This document shows, piece by piece, positions 27,279-35,684 of a DNA stretch of 64,000 nucleotides. The DNA is from Chitinophagaceae bacterium (GTDB lineage: Bacteria; Bacteroidota; Bacteroidia; Chitinophagales; Chitinophagaceae). Under the pieces are notes generated by a model, which ran no database searches, was not told the origin of the DNA, and worked only from the letters and a program-made list of their open reading frames with translations. How positions within the stretch are numbered: position 1 is the stretch's first letter; the number at the start of each line of letters is the position of its first letter. Position numbers and translations under genes: made by a program. Location of the stretch: positions 186,001-250,000 of the forward strand of contig JAMLGU010000001.1 of assembly GCA_023957575.1 (NCBI GenBank), given 5' to 3'.

Positions 27279-27788
27279 ATGGAAACCATAACATTTGATA
27301 AACTCTTGCTGAAAACAGCATTTTGCTGTATGGCAGCAGACGGTAACATTGACAAACGAGAAGTTGCTCTAATCAAATCAATGTGCGAAAAATCCGAATT
27401 GTTTAAGAACTTCAATTTTCAAGAAGGAATCAATCAACTTATAACGAAACTCAACACAAACGGAAAAGCGTTTATTCAACATTATTTTAACTTGTTGAAA
27501 TCAGCAGAACTTTCAGAGCAAGAAGAACTGACTTTGATTGATTTTGCTATACAAACCATCAATGCAGACGAAATAATTGAGTACTCTGAAATCAAATTTT
27601 TCAAAAACATCAGACACCGTTTGAAAGTTAACGATGAAACCATTTTAGCTAACTTTCCTGACCTTGAACAATACTTGGAAGAAGATATTATCACGGATAG
27701 TTTTATTGACAAAATCACAAGCAAGTACTTTGAAACAACAGAGTTACCAGAGTTTGATTTAATCACCATTGATACAAACAAAGAATGA
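27279..27788 (+). CDS. TerB-like protein
   Basis: 169 residues. The segment LLKTAFCCMAADGNIDKREV followed by ALIKSMCEKSELF is the acidic helical motif of TerB/TerB-like domains, and a second similar stretch (EEDLTLIDFAIQTINADEII-type, here EELTLIDFAIQTINADEIIE) follows. TerB domains link membrane and metal or stress sensing modules in tellurium-resistance-type systems. It starts 16 bp after the kinase-AAA gene and overlaps the next gene by 4 bp, so all three are cotranscribed. Confidence 0.75.
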   Translation: METITFDKLLLKTAFCCMAADGNIDKREVALIKSMCEKSELFKNFNFQEGINQLITKLNTNGKAFIQHYFNLLKSAELSEQEELTLIDFAIQTINADEIIEYSEIKFFKNIRHRLKVNDETILANFPDLEQYLEEDIITDSFIDKITSKYFETTELPEFDLITIDTNKE

Positions 27789-28078
27789 ATAAGGTTATCA
27801 AAATAATTCTTGCTGCATTGTTTTTTCTTTGCTTATTTGATATGCCTTACGGTTTTTATCAGCTTGTAAGGTTTGCAGGAATGATAGGTTTTACATTTTT
27901 TGCTTACCAGACAAATGAAGAAAAAAAACAAGCGGACACAATTATTTTTATTAGTCTTGCTTTGTTGTTTCAGCCATTTTTCAAAATTGCGTTAGGCAGA
28001 GAAATTTGGAACCTGGTAGATATAATTGTGGGTATTGGTTTGATTGTGTCTGTTTTTTGGAAGAAGAAACTTCTATAA
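27785..28078 (+). CDS. Small membrane protein (DUF6804-like)
   Basis: 97 residues with three or four hydrophobic segments: VIKIILAALFFLCLFDMPYG, YQLVRFAGMIGFTFFAYQ, TIIFISLALLFQPFFKIAL and LVDIIVGIGLIVSVFW. The FFKIALGREIWNLVDIIVG pattern reminds me of the DUF6804 family, an uncharacterised group. It overlaps the TerB-like gene in an ATGA arrangement and is the last intact gene of the island operon. Confidence 0.7.
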   Translation: MNKVIKIILAALFFLCLFDMPYGFYQLVRFAGMIGFTFFAYQTNEEKKQADTIIFISLALLFQPFFKIALGREIWNLVDIIVGIGLIVSVFWKKKLL

Positions 28079-28087
28079 AAAACTAAA

Positions 28088-28131
28088 GCTGCTTTTATCA
28101 CCAACGTAAGTTTGGGAAAGGAGGAAGCAGC
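28088..28131 (+). terminator. Hairpin at the end of the island operon
   Basis: GCTGCTT (28088-28094) pairs with AAGCAGC (28125-28131), enclosing a smaller CCAAC-GTAA-GTTTGG hairpin. It lies 10 bp after the last island gene. There is no U-tract, so termination is uncertain; a small structured RNA is the alternative. Confidence 0.35.
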
Positions 28132-28206
28132 ATCACGACACAAGTATATGACTTAATTTCTGTCTCGTAAAATTTTTTTCGCAACTTTGCCACATTATTC
28201 AAGAGA

Positions 28207-29484
28207 GGGGTGCATTTCAAATTTTCGTGGTACAAAATGGTTATAAGGTTTAATTTTAATAATTAAAATCCATTTATTATGACCAAGCAAGAATATTTAG
28301 AAGCCGCTGAAAAGCGATACGATGAATTAAAGAGCCTTAATTTAATTACCGATTTTTATGATTATGAAACTGAGTTTGTCAAAATCTGGAATAGTCTGGG
28401 CCGAGAAGTTCTGGAAAAGAATATTGGAAACCTCAGCCATGATAAGCGTAAAAAAAAACCTCACGACTCTCGGTCCGGTAACCATAAATAACAATCATCC
28501 CTTTAGTAAGGGTAAGAATGGATTTCAGATTTCACCCAGACTTCAGGAATTGATGGTTTATTCAGCTCAATTGGATAGTTATGAGAATTGCAATGAAGTA
28601 CTGGAAAAATATATTGATATAAAAGTAAGCGCATCGCAGGTTTGGCGGGTAGCCAATGTATATGGAGAAGAAGTTGGTAAAACGATATCGGAGGAGATAG
28701 TATTAACCCCATGTAAAAAGGAAGAGGTGATTTACGGCATGGCCGACGGCTCCATGATATTCACCAGGGAGGAGGGATGGAAGGAAGTAAAAGTTGGAAG
28801 GATTTTCAAAAGTTTATCCTGTATCCATGCAGGAGATAAACCAGGCTGGATAAGCAATTCCCAGTATTTGGCCTATCTAAGTGACCATAAGAAGTTTACA
28901 GCGGAGATGGAAAAGCCATTAGATTATTACAGTCAAAATAAGCAACGTATTGTTTTCATATCAGACGGTGCGACATGGATAAAAAACTGGATAGCAGATG
29001 CCTATCCGGATGCGATATCAGTATTGGATTATTATCATGCCAGCGAACACCTACATGATTATGCCAAAGCCACGATTAAAGATGATGCTCAGAGGAAGCA
29101 GTGGTTAGACAAGCGATTAGGATTACTGCTGAACGGAGAAGTACAAAAGATAATAGATGAATTAAATGGCTTACCTCAAATAAGTCAGGAAGCCAGGCAG
29201 TTAATAGACTACTACGAATCTAACAAAACAAGAATGAATTATCCGCAGTATAAGAAAATCGGAGCAGGTATAATTGGTTCCGGGGCTATTGAATCAGCTC
29301 ACAGGACAGTTGTACAAAAAAGAATGAAACAGTCCGGACAGAGATGGAGCCGAAGAGGCGCTCAAAATATGTTGAATCTCAGAGTGACTAAAAAAAATAA
29401 CAGGTGGTCTAAAATCGTTGAGTTGGTAAAGGAGGATTTCTTTAGAGAGGCGGCTTAGATTACCGAAAATTTGAAATACACCCC
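28207..29484 (+). mobile_element. ISKra4-like insertion sequence
   Basis: 1278 bp. The ends are inverted repeats matching at 20 of 21 positions: left GGGGTGCATTTCAAATTTTC, right (reverse complement) GGGGTGTATTTCAAATTTTC. The target is duplicated as AAGAGA (28201-28206 and 29485-29490). It carries one transposase gene split between two frames. It sits between the last island gene and the right-hand desulfurase copy. Confidence 0.92.
28279..29458 (+). CDS. ISKra4-like transposase, two frames
   Basis: The first 60 codons (MTKQEYLEAAEKRYDELKSL...) are in one frame, and the remainder, from about LTTLGPVTINNNHPF, is in the +1 frame. The switch falls at a run of nine A residues (28450-28458), where loss of one A in the transcript or a +1 ribosomal shift joins the halves as KRKK then NLTTLG. 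The main part has VIYGMADGSMIF and ISDGATWIKNWI (DDE-type aspartates), YYHASEHLHDYA, and the C-terminal GSGAIESAHRTVVQKRMKQS. This may be programmed frameshifting or a mutation. An alternative start at 28358 in the second frame would make 366 residues, but with an unrelated N-terminus. Confidence 0.85.
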
Positions 29485-29662
29485 AAGAGAGTAAGAGAAG
29501 TACTTCGTTAGAAACTTTTTCCTAAATTTGAAGTGTCCATTTCGCTGGAAGTTTATTGATAAAAGCCTACCAATTTGACAAGCCGACGAGGCGATAGATA
29601 CAATTGTAAATACTTTATAATCAATAAATAATAATAATCTTATTTGTTTTTGAACTTTAACC

Positions 29663-29797
29663 TGAAAGCTATGTTTTTTTAATATGCTTGAATTACCGGT
29701 ATATCTTGATTATAGCGCTACAACTCCTTGTGATAAACGAGTTATAGATGTCATGTTACCTTATTTTAATCGGTTTTTTGGTAATGCAGCCAGTCGT
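29663..29797 (+). repeat. Right copy of the desulfurase 5' repeat (island boundary)
   Basis: Matches 12342-12475. It covers the last bases before the ATG (GAAAGCTATGTTT then a T-rich run) and the first 38 codons. The two copies differ at 12 of the 114 coding bases. Homology ends after CGT at 29797. A loose TTTG (29649-29652), 17 bp, TATGTTTT (29670-29677) promoter lies here, and its -7 part is kept in the left copy. Confidence 0.85.
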
Positions 29798-30868
29798 AAT
29801 CACCACTATGGATGGCAGGCAGAAGCAGCAATAGAAAAGGCAAGGAATCAGGTTAGTCAGTTAATAAATGCAGAATCATCGGAAATTATTTTCACCTCAG
29901 GCGCCACAGAAGCCTGTAATCTGGCGTTAAGAGGTATCTTTGAAATGTTTGCTACCAAAGGCAATCATATCATTACCTCCCGGGTAGAACACAAGGCAGT
30001 ATTAGACACTTGTAAAGCGCTTGAGAAAAAAGGAGCCTGTGTCTCCTATTTAAATGTTTCAGAACATGGCATTATTAATCTGGAAGAGCTGGAAAAAGCC
30101 ATCACTCCGCACACAATTCTTATTGCTATTATGTATGCCAACAATGAAACCGGCGTATTAATGCCGATAAAAGAAATAGGAGAAATTGCCAAAAAGCACA
30201 AAATATTGTTTTTTACGGATGGGACACAAGCCGTTGGGAAAATACAGGTAAATGTAATAGAAGATGCAGTGGACATTATGGCTTTTAGTTCGCACAAAAT
30301 ATATGGGCCAAAAGGAGTGGGCGCATTGTATTTTCGGCGCAAAAATCCGAGGGTACGGCTTGTACCACAAATTACGGGAGGAGGACAGGAAAAAGATTTC
30401 AGAAGCGGAACACTTAATGTAAGTGGAATTGTGGGTTTTGGAGCAGCTTGTAATCTTTGTAAGAGTGAAATGCCGGCAGAATCAGAAAGAATTAAAAGGC
30501 TAAGAGATCAAATAGAGAAGCAACTATTGCAAATGCCTGATACTCAATTAAATGGCGATAGTGATTCTCGTTTGCCGCATCTGGCAAATATTTCGTTTAA
30601 ATATATTAATAGTAGTCAGTTATTGGCTTCTTTAGGCAAAACCATCGCCTTATCAGCCGGATCGGCATGTACCTCAGGTTCCAACGAGCCATCATTTGTT
30701 TTAAAAGCAATGGGTATTGAGAATGATATGGCTAAGGCTGCCTTACGTTTCAGCTTGGGGAGGTTTACTACCGCAGAAGAAGTTGATTTTGCAATTTCTG
30801 AGGTTCAACGGATTGTTTCTCAGTTGAGAAGTCAAAGTTTTGAATATCAATTAGCAAATAAAAAATAA
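29684..30868 (+). CDS. iscS: Cysteine desulfurase
   Basis: 394 residues, class V PLP enzyme that takes sulfur from cysteine for Fe-S clusters and thio-modification. The PLP lysine is K205 in FSSHKIYGPKGVG. Active cysteine C329 lies in SAGSACTSGSNEPS, the long mobile loop of IscS/NifS-type enzymes. The first 38 codons have a diverged twin at 12362, so the 5' end may have arrived with the island. An IscA-like gene follows after 59 bp, which supports a role in cluster assembly. It could also serve tRNA thiolation. Confidence 0.93.
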   Translation: MLELPVYLDYSATTPCDKRVIDVMLPYFNRFFGNAASRNHHYGWQAEAAIEKARNQVSQLINAESSEIIFTSGATEACNLALRGIFEMFATKGNHIITSRVEHKAVLDTCKALEKKGACVSYLNVSEHGIINLEELEKAITPHTILIAIMYANNETGVLMPIKEIGEIAKKHKILFFTDGTQAVGKIQVNVIEDAVDIMAFSSHKIYGPKGVGALYFRRKNPRVRLVPQITGGGQEKDFRSGTLNVSGIVGFGAACNLCKSEMPAESERIKRLRDQIEKQLLQMPDTQLNGDSDSRLPHLANISFKYINSSQLLASLGKTIALSAGSACTSGSNEPSFVLKAMGIENDMAKAALRFSLGRFTTAEEVDFAISEVQRIVSQLRSQSFEYQLANKK

Positions 30869-30927
30869 AAATTTACCCAAGATAACTTTAAAGTCAGATA
30901 TTTGTTAATTGTTCAGTAAAGAAAAAC

Positions 30928-31278
30928 ATGAATTTTCAGCAAGACGGAATTTACATCAGCGACAAAGCAAAACAAAAAGTGCTTCAGATTTTGGAAGAAA
31001 AAAATCTGAAAGGCGAAACATCTTATTTTTTAAGAGTAAGCGTAACCAGTGGCGGATGCTCGGGACTTAGTTATCTGTTGGATTTTGATAATGACCAAAA
31101 GCCAAAAGATCAGGTATTTGAAGATAATGGAATAAAAATTGTAACCGATATGAAAAGCCTTTTGTATCTGTTGGGAACCACACTGGAGTTTTCGGATGGT
31201 CTGAGTGGCAAAGGTTTTTATTTTAACAATCCCAATGCAGCACGTACTTGCGCCTGTGGTGAAAGTTTTGCGGTATAA
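30928..31278 (+). CDS. IscA/ErpA-type Fe-S carrier
   Basis: 116 residues, HesB/IscA family. The three conserved cysteines are present: C44 in VTSGGCSGLSY, and C108 and C110 in ARTCACGESF. It transfers or holds Fe-S clusters in the cytoplasm, probably with the desulfurase encoded upstream. Family length is normal. I cannot tell IscA, SufA and ErpA apart from sequence alone. Confidence 0.92.
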   Translation: MNFQQDGIYISDKAKQKVLQILEEKNLKGETSYFLRVSVTSGGCSGLSYLLDFDNDQKPKDQVFEDNGIKIVTDMKSLLYLLGTTLEFSDGLSGKGFYFNNPNAARTCACGESFAV

Positions 31279-31321
31279 CCAAAAATATTTTTAGAGAAAA
31301 ACAAAACTCCCCAAACATTTC

Positions 31322-32281
31322 ATGACAAAACAGGAACTTATTTATTTGGTATTCGGTATTGTGATAGTGGTGTCACTCATCTTCGACTTAGGATTAATGA
31401 GCAGGAAAGGGAAAGCAGTAACCATCAAACAAGCCCTGTTTCAAACCTTTTTTTGGGTAATTCTGGCATTATCATTCGGTCTTTTTATTCTTTATGAAGA
31501 CGGTAGGATATTCTTCTTCGAATACCTGAGTGCCTATCTGATGGAATGGAGCCTGAGTATTGATAATATTTTTGTATTTATACTTATTTTTTCTGCATTT
31601 AATGTAAAAGAAATTCACTATGGCCGTACATTGATTATCGGTATCCTGATGGCTATTGTGTTCAGGATTATTTTCATCACAGTGGGCGTGGCATTGGTAG
31701 ATCGTTTTCACTGGATTCTGTATATTTTTGGTTTATTTTTGGTTTATACCGGTTATAAAATGTTTTCGGCCAATGAAGAGGCTGAGTTTGATCCGCAAAA
31801 ATCGGTGGTTTATAAATGGATGCAGCGATTTTTACCATTAGTGCCACATGATGGCGGCGGAAAGTATATCATTACCGAAAACCACAAGAAAAAATTTACG
31901 ATTCTTTTTGTTGTCATCATCATGCTGGCAGCCATTGATTTAGTTTTTGCCTTAGATTCTATTCCGGCAGTGATGGGCATTTCGCGCGACAGAATGATTA
32001 TTTATACCTCCAACATTTTTGCGGTGTTGGGGCTCAGGTCTTTATTCTTTTTATTGAGAGGCGCTGTTAATAAGTTTGATTATCTGCAGCAGGGCATAGC
32101 CATCGTTTTGGTTTTTATCGGTGTAAAAATGTTGGCTGAGCATTGGCTGAACCAATGGATATCAAAATCTGCTCAGGTAGGCATGTCGCTGGGAGTCATT
32201 GTATTGTGCATTTCAGGCAGTATTATTTATTCTCTGGCAAAAAACCGAAAAGGCTTACCTCCGGAAGGTGACGGGGTTTAA
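31322..32281 (+). CDS. TerC/Alx family membrane protein
   Basis: 319 residues with about eight to nine membrane spans. The TerC signature acidic residues in membrane segments are present: MEWSLSIDNIFVFILIFSAF and AAIDLVFALDSIPAVMGISR. A cytoplasmic loop of about 35 residues lies between. Alx/TerC proteins are linked to manganese export and metal or pH stress. It follows iscA after 44 bp and is on the same strand, but the roles need not be linked. Confidence 0.92.
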   Translation: MTKQELIYLVFGIVIVVSLIFDLGLMSRKGKAVTIKQALFQTFFWVILALSFGLFILYEDGRIFFFEYLSAYLMEWSLSIDNIFVFILIFSAFNVKEIHYGRTLIIGILMAIVFRIIFITVGVALVDRFHWILYIFGLFLVYTGYKMFSANEEAEFDPQKSVVYKWMQRFLPLVPHDGGGKYIITENHKKKFTILFVVIIMLAAIDLVFALDSIPAVMGISRDRMIIYTSNIFAVLGLRSLFFLLRGAVNKFDYLQQGIAIVLVFIGVKMLAEHWLNQWISKSAQVGMSLGVIVLCISGSIIYSLAKNRKGLPPEGDGV

Positions 32282-32336
32282 AAGCTAAACACTTTCTCAA
32301 ATAATTTCTTTGTAATTTAGATGTCAAATTTGAAGA

Positions 32337-34802
32337 GTGAATTACAACCTTTCACAAATAGCGGAAATATTAAGCATTGATTACAAAAACGATAATGCAG
32401 TAATTGATACCCTGCTGATAGACAGTCGTAAATTATCATCACCCAAAACATCACTGTTTTTTGCATTAGACGGTCCCAGACGCAATGGTCATTTATTCAT
32501 CAAAGAATTATACAAGAAAGGTGTAAGATGTTTTATTGTTACACAAAGCATTGATAATCAAAAATATCCCGAAGCCTTTTTTTTGCAGGTTAAAAACAGT
32601 TTGGATGCTTTACAAAAAATTGCGGCGCATCATCGAAGCAGGTTCAATATTGAAGTAATAGGCATCACCGGCAGCAATGGTAAAACGGTGGTAAAGGAAT
32701 GGCTGTATCAGCTGATGGAGCCTGATAAAAATATTATACGCAGCCCCAAAAGCTATAACTCTCAGATTGGCGTACCGCTGAGTGTGTGGCAGATGGATGA
32801 AAAAAACAATCTGGCCATTTTCGAAGCGGGTATCAGCCGCCCCGGCGAAATGGAGCGTCTTCAAAAAATTATTCAACCCTCCATTGGTATCCTCACCAAT
32901 ATTGGCACTGCGCATAGCGAAGGTTTTGAAAACGTCGAGCAAAAACTGATTGAGAAACTAAAACTGTTTAAAGAAGTCAAAGTTTTTATAGCTAACGGTG
33001 ATATGCCATTGCTAAAAAAGAATATTCATCAACTAAGCGTCCCTTTTTTTTCATGGGGATATGAGGATAGTAATGCAGTCAAAATTGTTTCAATTCAAAA
33101 ATTTGATGAGGAAACCGGTATTATTTTGCAGCATGGCAATTCAAACCTTGAGTTCCGTATTCCCTTCACCGACGATGCATCAGTAGAAAATGCTATCAAT
33201 TGCTGTGTGGCGCTTTTATACCTGAAATATGACTTCGATGTAATAAAAGAACGAATGAAAACGCTGCATCCGGTAAGCATGAGGCTGGAGTTTAAGAAGG
33301 GGATAAACAACTGCATCATCATCAACGACAGTTACAGCGCCGATATCAACTCGCTATCCATTGCGCTCGATTTTTTGCAGCAGCAAAGCGCAGGGAAAAA
33401 CAAAACAGTCATTTTATCTGACTTTGTAGGCAGTAAAGAAGAAGATTCAATCCTTTATCAGGCGATTGTAACCCTGCTTAAAAAACATAAAACAGACCGA
33501 CTGATTGGCATTGGCGAGAAAATGCAGAATATTATGCCGGCGCTGCTGAAAAACAATGCTTTTCAATACCTATCCTATTCTGACACCGAAGATTTTCTAA
33601 AACATTTTCACTCGGTTATTTTTAAAGAGGAAGCCATTTTAATAAAAGGTGCCAGAATTTTTGGATTTGAGCAAATAGTTTCACTGCTTGAGCATAAAGC
33701 GCATCAAACCATTCTCGAAATTAACTTAGATGCGATTGCCCATAACCTGAAGGTTTTTCAACAAAAATTGAAACCTGCAACAAAAATTATGGTAATGGTT
33801 AAAGCATTTGCTTATGGCAGTGGAGGCGCCGAGGTAGCCGGTTTGTTGCAATTTCTAAAAACCGATTATCTGGGTGTTGCATATACAGATGAAGGTGTGG
33901 AACTCAGAAAAGCAGGGATTACTATCCCGATTATGGTATTAAACTCGGAGGAAAATGCCTTTAACACGATAACCGAAAATCATCTCGAACCTGATATTTT
34001 TTCTTTTGAATTATTGAAGGCATTTGAACAACATCTCAGGCAGGAAGGTATCAGAAACTATCCGATTCATATCGAAATCGAAACCGGCATGAACCGGCTG
34101 GGTTTTGGAATGGATGATGTTGACACCTTGGGACAAATGCTCAAAGGCAGTGATTATCTAAAAGTGGTATCGGTTTTTTCTCACTTAGTAGCCAGTGAAG
34201 ACAAAAACGAGGATGAATTTACATTGCATCAATACAATCTGCTGCAAAATGCCTGCGAGAAACTTAAGAATATTTTAGGCTACAATTTTATTAAACACAT
34301 AGCCAATTCTTCGGGAATTTCGCGTTTCCCGCAATTGCAGATGGATATGGTTAGGTTGGGAATTGGTCTATATGGTATTTCCGGTGATAAAAATGATACT
34401 TCTTTGCAGAATGTACTCACTTTGAAATCAACAATAGCCCAAATTAAAAATATAAAAAAGGGAGAAACCGTTAGCTACAACAGGCGCGGCGTAGCCAAAG
34501 AAGACTCGGTGATTGCTACCGTTCGTATCGGATATGCCGACGGATATTCCCGCAGATTTGGTAACGGAGTGGGTAAAATGCTGATACATAATCAGTTAGC
34601 CCCGGTAATGGGTACAGTTTGTATGGACATGACCATGCTGGATGTTACTCATATTGCTGACGTAAAAGAAGGTGATGAAGTCATTATTTTTGGAGAAGGA
34701 CTCCCTGTTCAGGTTTTGGCAGAAAGCATTGGCACCATTCCTTATGAGATAATGACGGGTATTTCTCAGAGAGTAAAAAGGGTGTATTGGGGAGAGAGTT
34801 AG
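32337..34802 (+). CDS. Bifunctional MurF ligase-alanine racemase
   Basis: 821 residues joining two peptidoglycan enzymes. Residues 1 to about 455 are UDP-MurNAc-tripeptide:D-Ala-D-Ala ligase, with the ATP loop ITGSNGKTVVKEWL, EAGISRPGEMERL and NDSYSADINSL. From about 460 onward is a PLP-dependent alanine racemase: the PLP lysine lies in KIMVMVKAFAYGSGG, and VRIGYADGYSRRFGN and CMDMTMLDVTH follow. The fusion is normal in Bacteroidota and lets D-Ala synthesis sit beside its use. Translation appears to start at GTG (32337), since no in-frame ATG precedes the conserved MNYNLSQIAEIL. Confidence 0.95.
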   Translation: MNYNLSQIAEILSIDYKNDNAVIDTLLIDSRKLSSPKTSLFFALDGPRRNGHLFIKELYKKGVRCFIVTQSIDNQKYPEAFFLQVKNSLDALQKIAAHHRSRFNIEVIGITGSNGKTVVKEWLYQLMEPDKNIIRSPKSYNSQIGVPLSVWQMDEKNNLAIFEAGISRPGEMERLQKIIQPSIGILTNIGTAHSEGFENVEQKLIEKLKLFKEVKVFIANGDMPLLKKNIHQLSVPFFSWGYEDSNAVKIVSIQKFDEETGIILQHGNSNLEFRIPFTDDASVENAINCCVALLYLKYDFDVIKERMKTLHPVSMRLEFKKGINNCIIINDSYSADINSLSIALDFLQQQSAGKNKTVILSDFVGSKEEDSILYQAIVTLLKKHKTDRLIGIGEKMQNIMPALLKNNAFQYLSYSDTEDFLKHFHSVIFKEEAILIKGARIFGFEQIVSLLEHKAHQTILEINLDAIAHNLKVFQQKLKPATKIMVMVKAFAYGSGGAEVAGLLQFLKTDYLGVAYTDEGVELRKAGITIPIMVLNSEENAFNTITENHLEPDIFSFELLKAFEQHLRQEGIRNYPIHIEIETGMNRLGFGMDDVDTLGQMLKGSDYLKVVSVFSHLVASEDKNEDEFTLHQYNLLQNACEKLKNILGYNFIKHIANSSGISRFPQLQMDMVRLGIGLYGISGDKNDTSLQNVLTLKSTIAQIKNIKKGETVSYNRRGVAKEDSVIATVRIGYADGYSRRFGNGVGKMLIHNQLAPVMGTVCMDMTMLDVTHIADVKEGDEVIIFGEGLPVQVLAESIGTIPYEIMTGISQRVKRVYWGES

Positions 34803-34810
34803 GGGAGACT

Positions 34811-34857
34811 AAGGCTGAGATTGAGGCTGAGGCTGAGGTTGAGGTTGAGGATGAGGT
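34811..34857 (+). repeat. GAGGYT hexamer repeat
   Basis: About eight imperfect copies of a hexamer (AAGGCT, GAGATT, GAGGCT, GAGGTT, GAGGAT) between murF-alr and lspA. It is purine-rich, untranslated on the plus strand and could vary in length by slippage. Confidence 0.7.
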
Positions 34858-34891
34858 TTGAAGGTGGTAAATATATTTCAAAATCTTAACC

Positions 34892-34921
34892 TTTGTCTTT
34901 ACATGAAGACTTTTATCTTTG
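34892..34921 (+). promoter_or_regulatory. lspA promoter
   Basis: TTTG (34892-34895), 18 bp, TATCTTTG (34914-34921). The lspA ATG is at 34929, so the message would be leaderless or nearly so. Confidence 0.6.
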
Positions 34922-34928
34922 CAGCCTT

Positions 34929-35621
34929 ATGAAATTAAGTAAGCTCAATCTGTCGATACTGATTATACTGATTATTCTGATTCTTGATCAGGTGGTGAAG
35001 TTCTATATCAAGCTCAATTATCCTATTGGAGAGGTTACCCGCATTTTGGGTGCTGATTGGGCCCGGATTCATTTTATTGAAAACAGTGGCATGGCATGGG
35101 GTTTGAAATTAGGTAATGAAGGCGGCAAAGTGGCGCTCACATTGTTCAGGTTGGGTGCTGTCATTTTTGGGTCCTGGCTGCTGGTAAAATTTGCCAAAGA
35201 AAAATATTCAACCGGTTTTATGGTTTGTGTAGCGCTTATTTATGCAGGCGCCTTAGGCAATCTTATTGACAGTATGTTTTATGGAGTCATTTTTGACAAA
35301 GGTCTTCATTTTGATCCTGCTACCGGAGATTATGTAAGCTACGCCGGGATTGCAAAGTTTGGCAAGGGTTATTCGTCCTTTTTGCATGGCAGCGTAGTGG
35401 ATATGCTCTACTTCCCAATGGTCAGCACACATTATCCTTCCTGGTTTCCATTTGTAGGAGGTGATCCTTTTGAGTTTTTCGCACCGGTATTCAATATAGC
35501 AGATGCAGCCATTTCTACCGGAGTGATTACATTGCTGGTATTTCAAAAGAAATTTTATAAGAAAGAAAAGGTTTCTGTAACCGAAGTTGTAAAAGATGAA
35601 ATGGAGAAAGCAGCCAAATAG
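34929..35621 (+). CDS. lspA: Lipoprotein signal peptidase
   Basis: 230 residues. It cleaves the signal peptide of lipid-modified prolipoproteins at the inner membrane. The family pattern is clear: ILDQVVKFYIK near the start, MAWG, GALGNLIDSMFYGV with the first catalytic Asp, and FNIADAAISTGV with the second. It is longer than E. coli LspA because of an extra loop of about 50 residues (HFDPATGDYVSYAGIAKFGK region) before the last span, which I take as a Bacteroidota trait. The start at 34929 (MKLSKLNLSIL) is preferred because an upstream in-frame start would lie inside the promoter. Confidence 0.93.
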   Translation: MKLSKLNLSILIILIILILDQVVKFYIKLNYPIGEVTRILGADWARIHFIENSGMAWGLKLGNEGGKVALTLFRLGAVIFGSWLLVKFAKEKYSTGFMVCVALIYAGALGNLIDSMFYGVIFDKGLHFDPATGDYVSYAGIAKFGKGYSSFLHGSVVDMLYFPMVSTHYPSWFPFVGGDPFEFFAPVFNIADAAISTGVITLLVFQKKFYKKEKVSVTEVVKDEMEKAAK

Positions 35622-35649
35622 AGTAAAAGAATTGTTCTTTTCTAAACGA

Positions 35650-35680
35650 TTGCAAATTCTCTTATAAAGCAGTAAATTTG
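35650..35680 (+). promoter_or_regulatory. Promoter of the type II restriction-modification genes
   Basis: TTG (35650-35652), 20 bp, TAAATTTG (35673-35680), with the endonuclease ATG at 35685. The transcript would be leaderless or carry only a base or two. Confidence 0.5.
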
Positions 35681-35684
35681 ACCT

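Noticed and set aside
28081..28140. SRP RNA because of GGAAGCAGC
   Set aside because: The characteristic GGAA tetraloop with its flanking helix 8 is not formed; only the short string matches.
29491..29640. Short frames resembling a gene end between the ISKra4-like element and iscS
   Set aside because: About 40 codons at most, no match recognised; AT-rich intergenic sequence is the simpler reading.
32337..34802. MurF-alanine racemase fusion as a novelty
   Set aside because: This fusion is standard in Bacteroidota.
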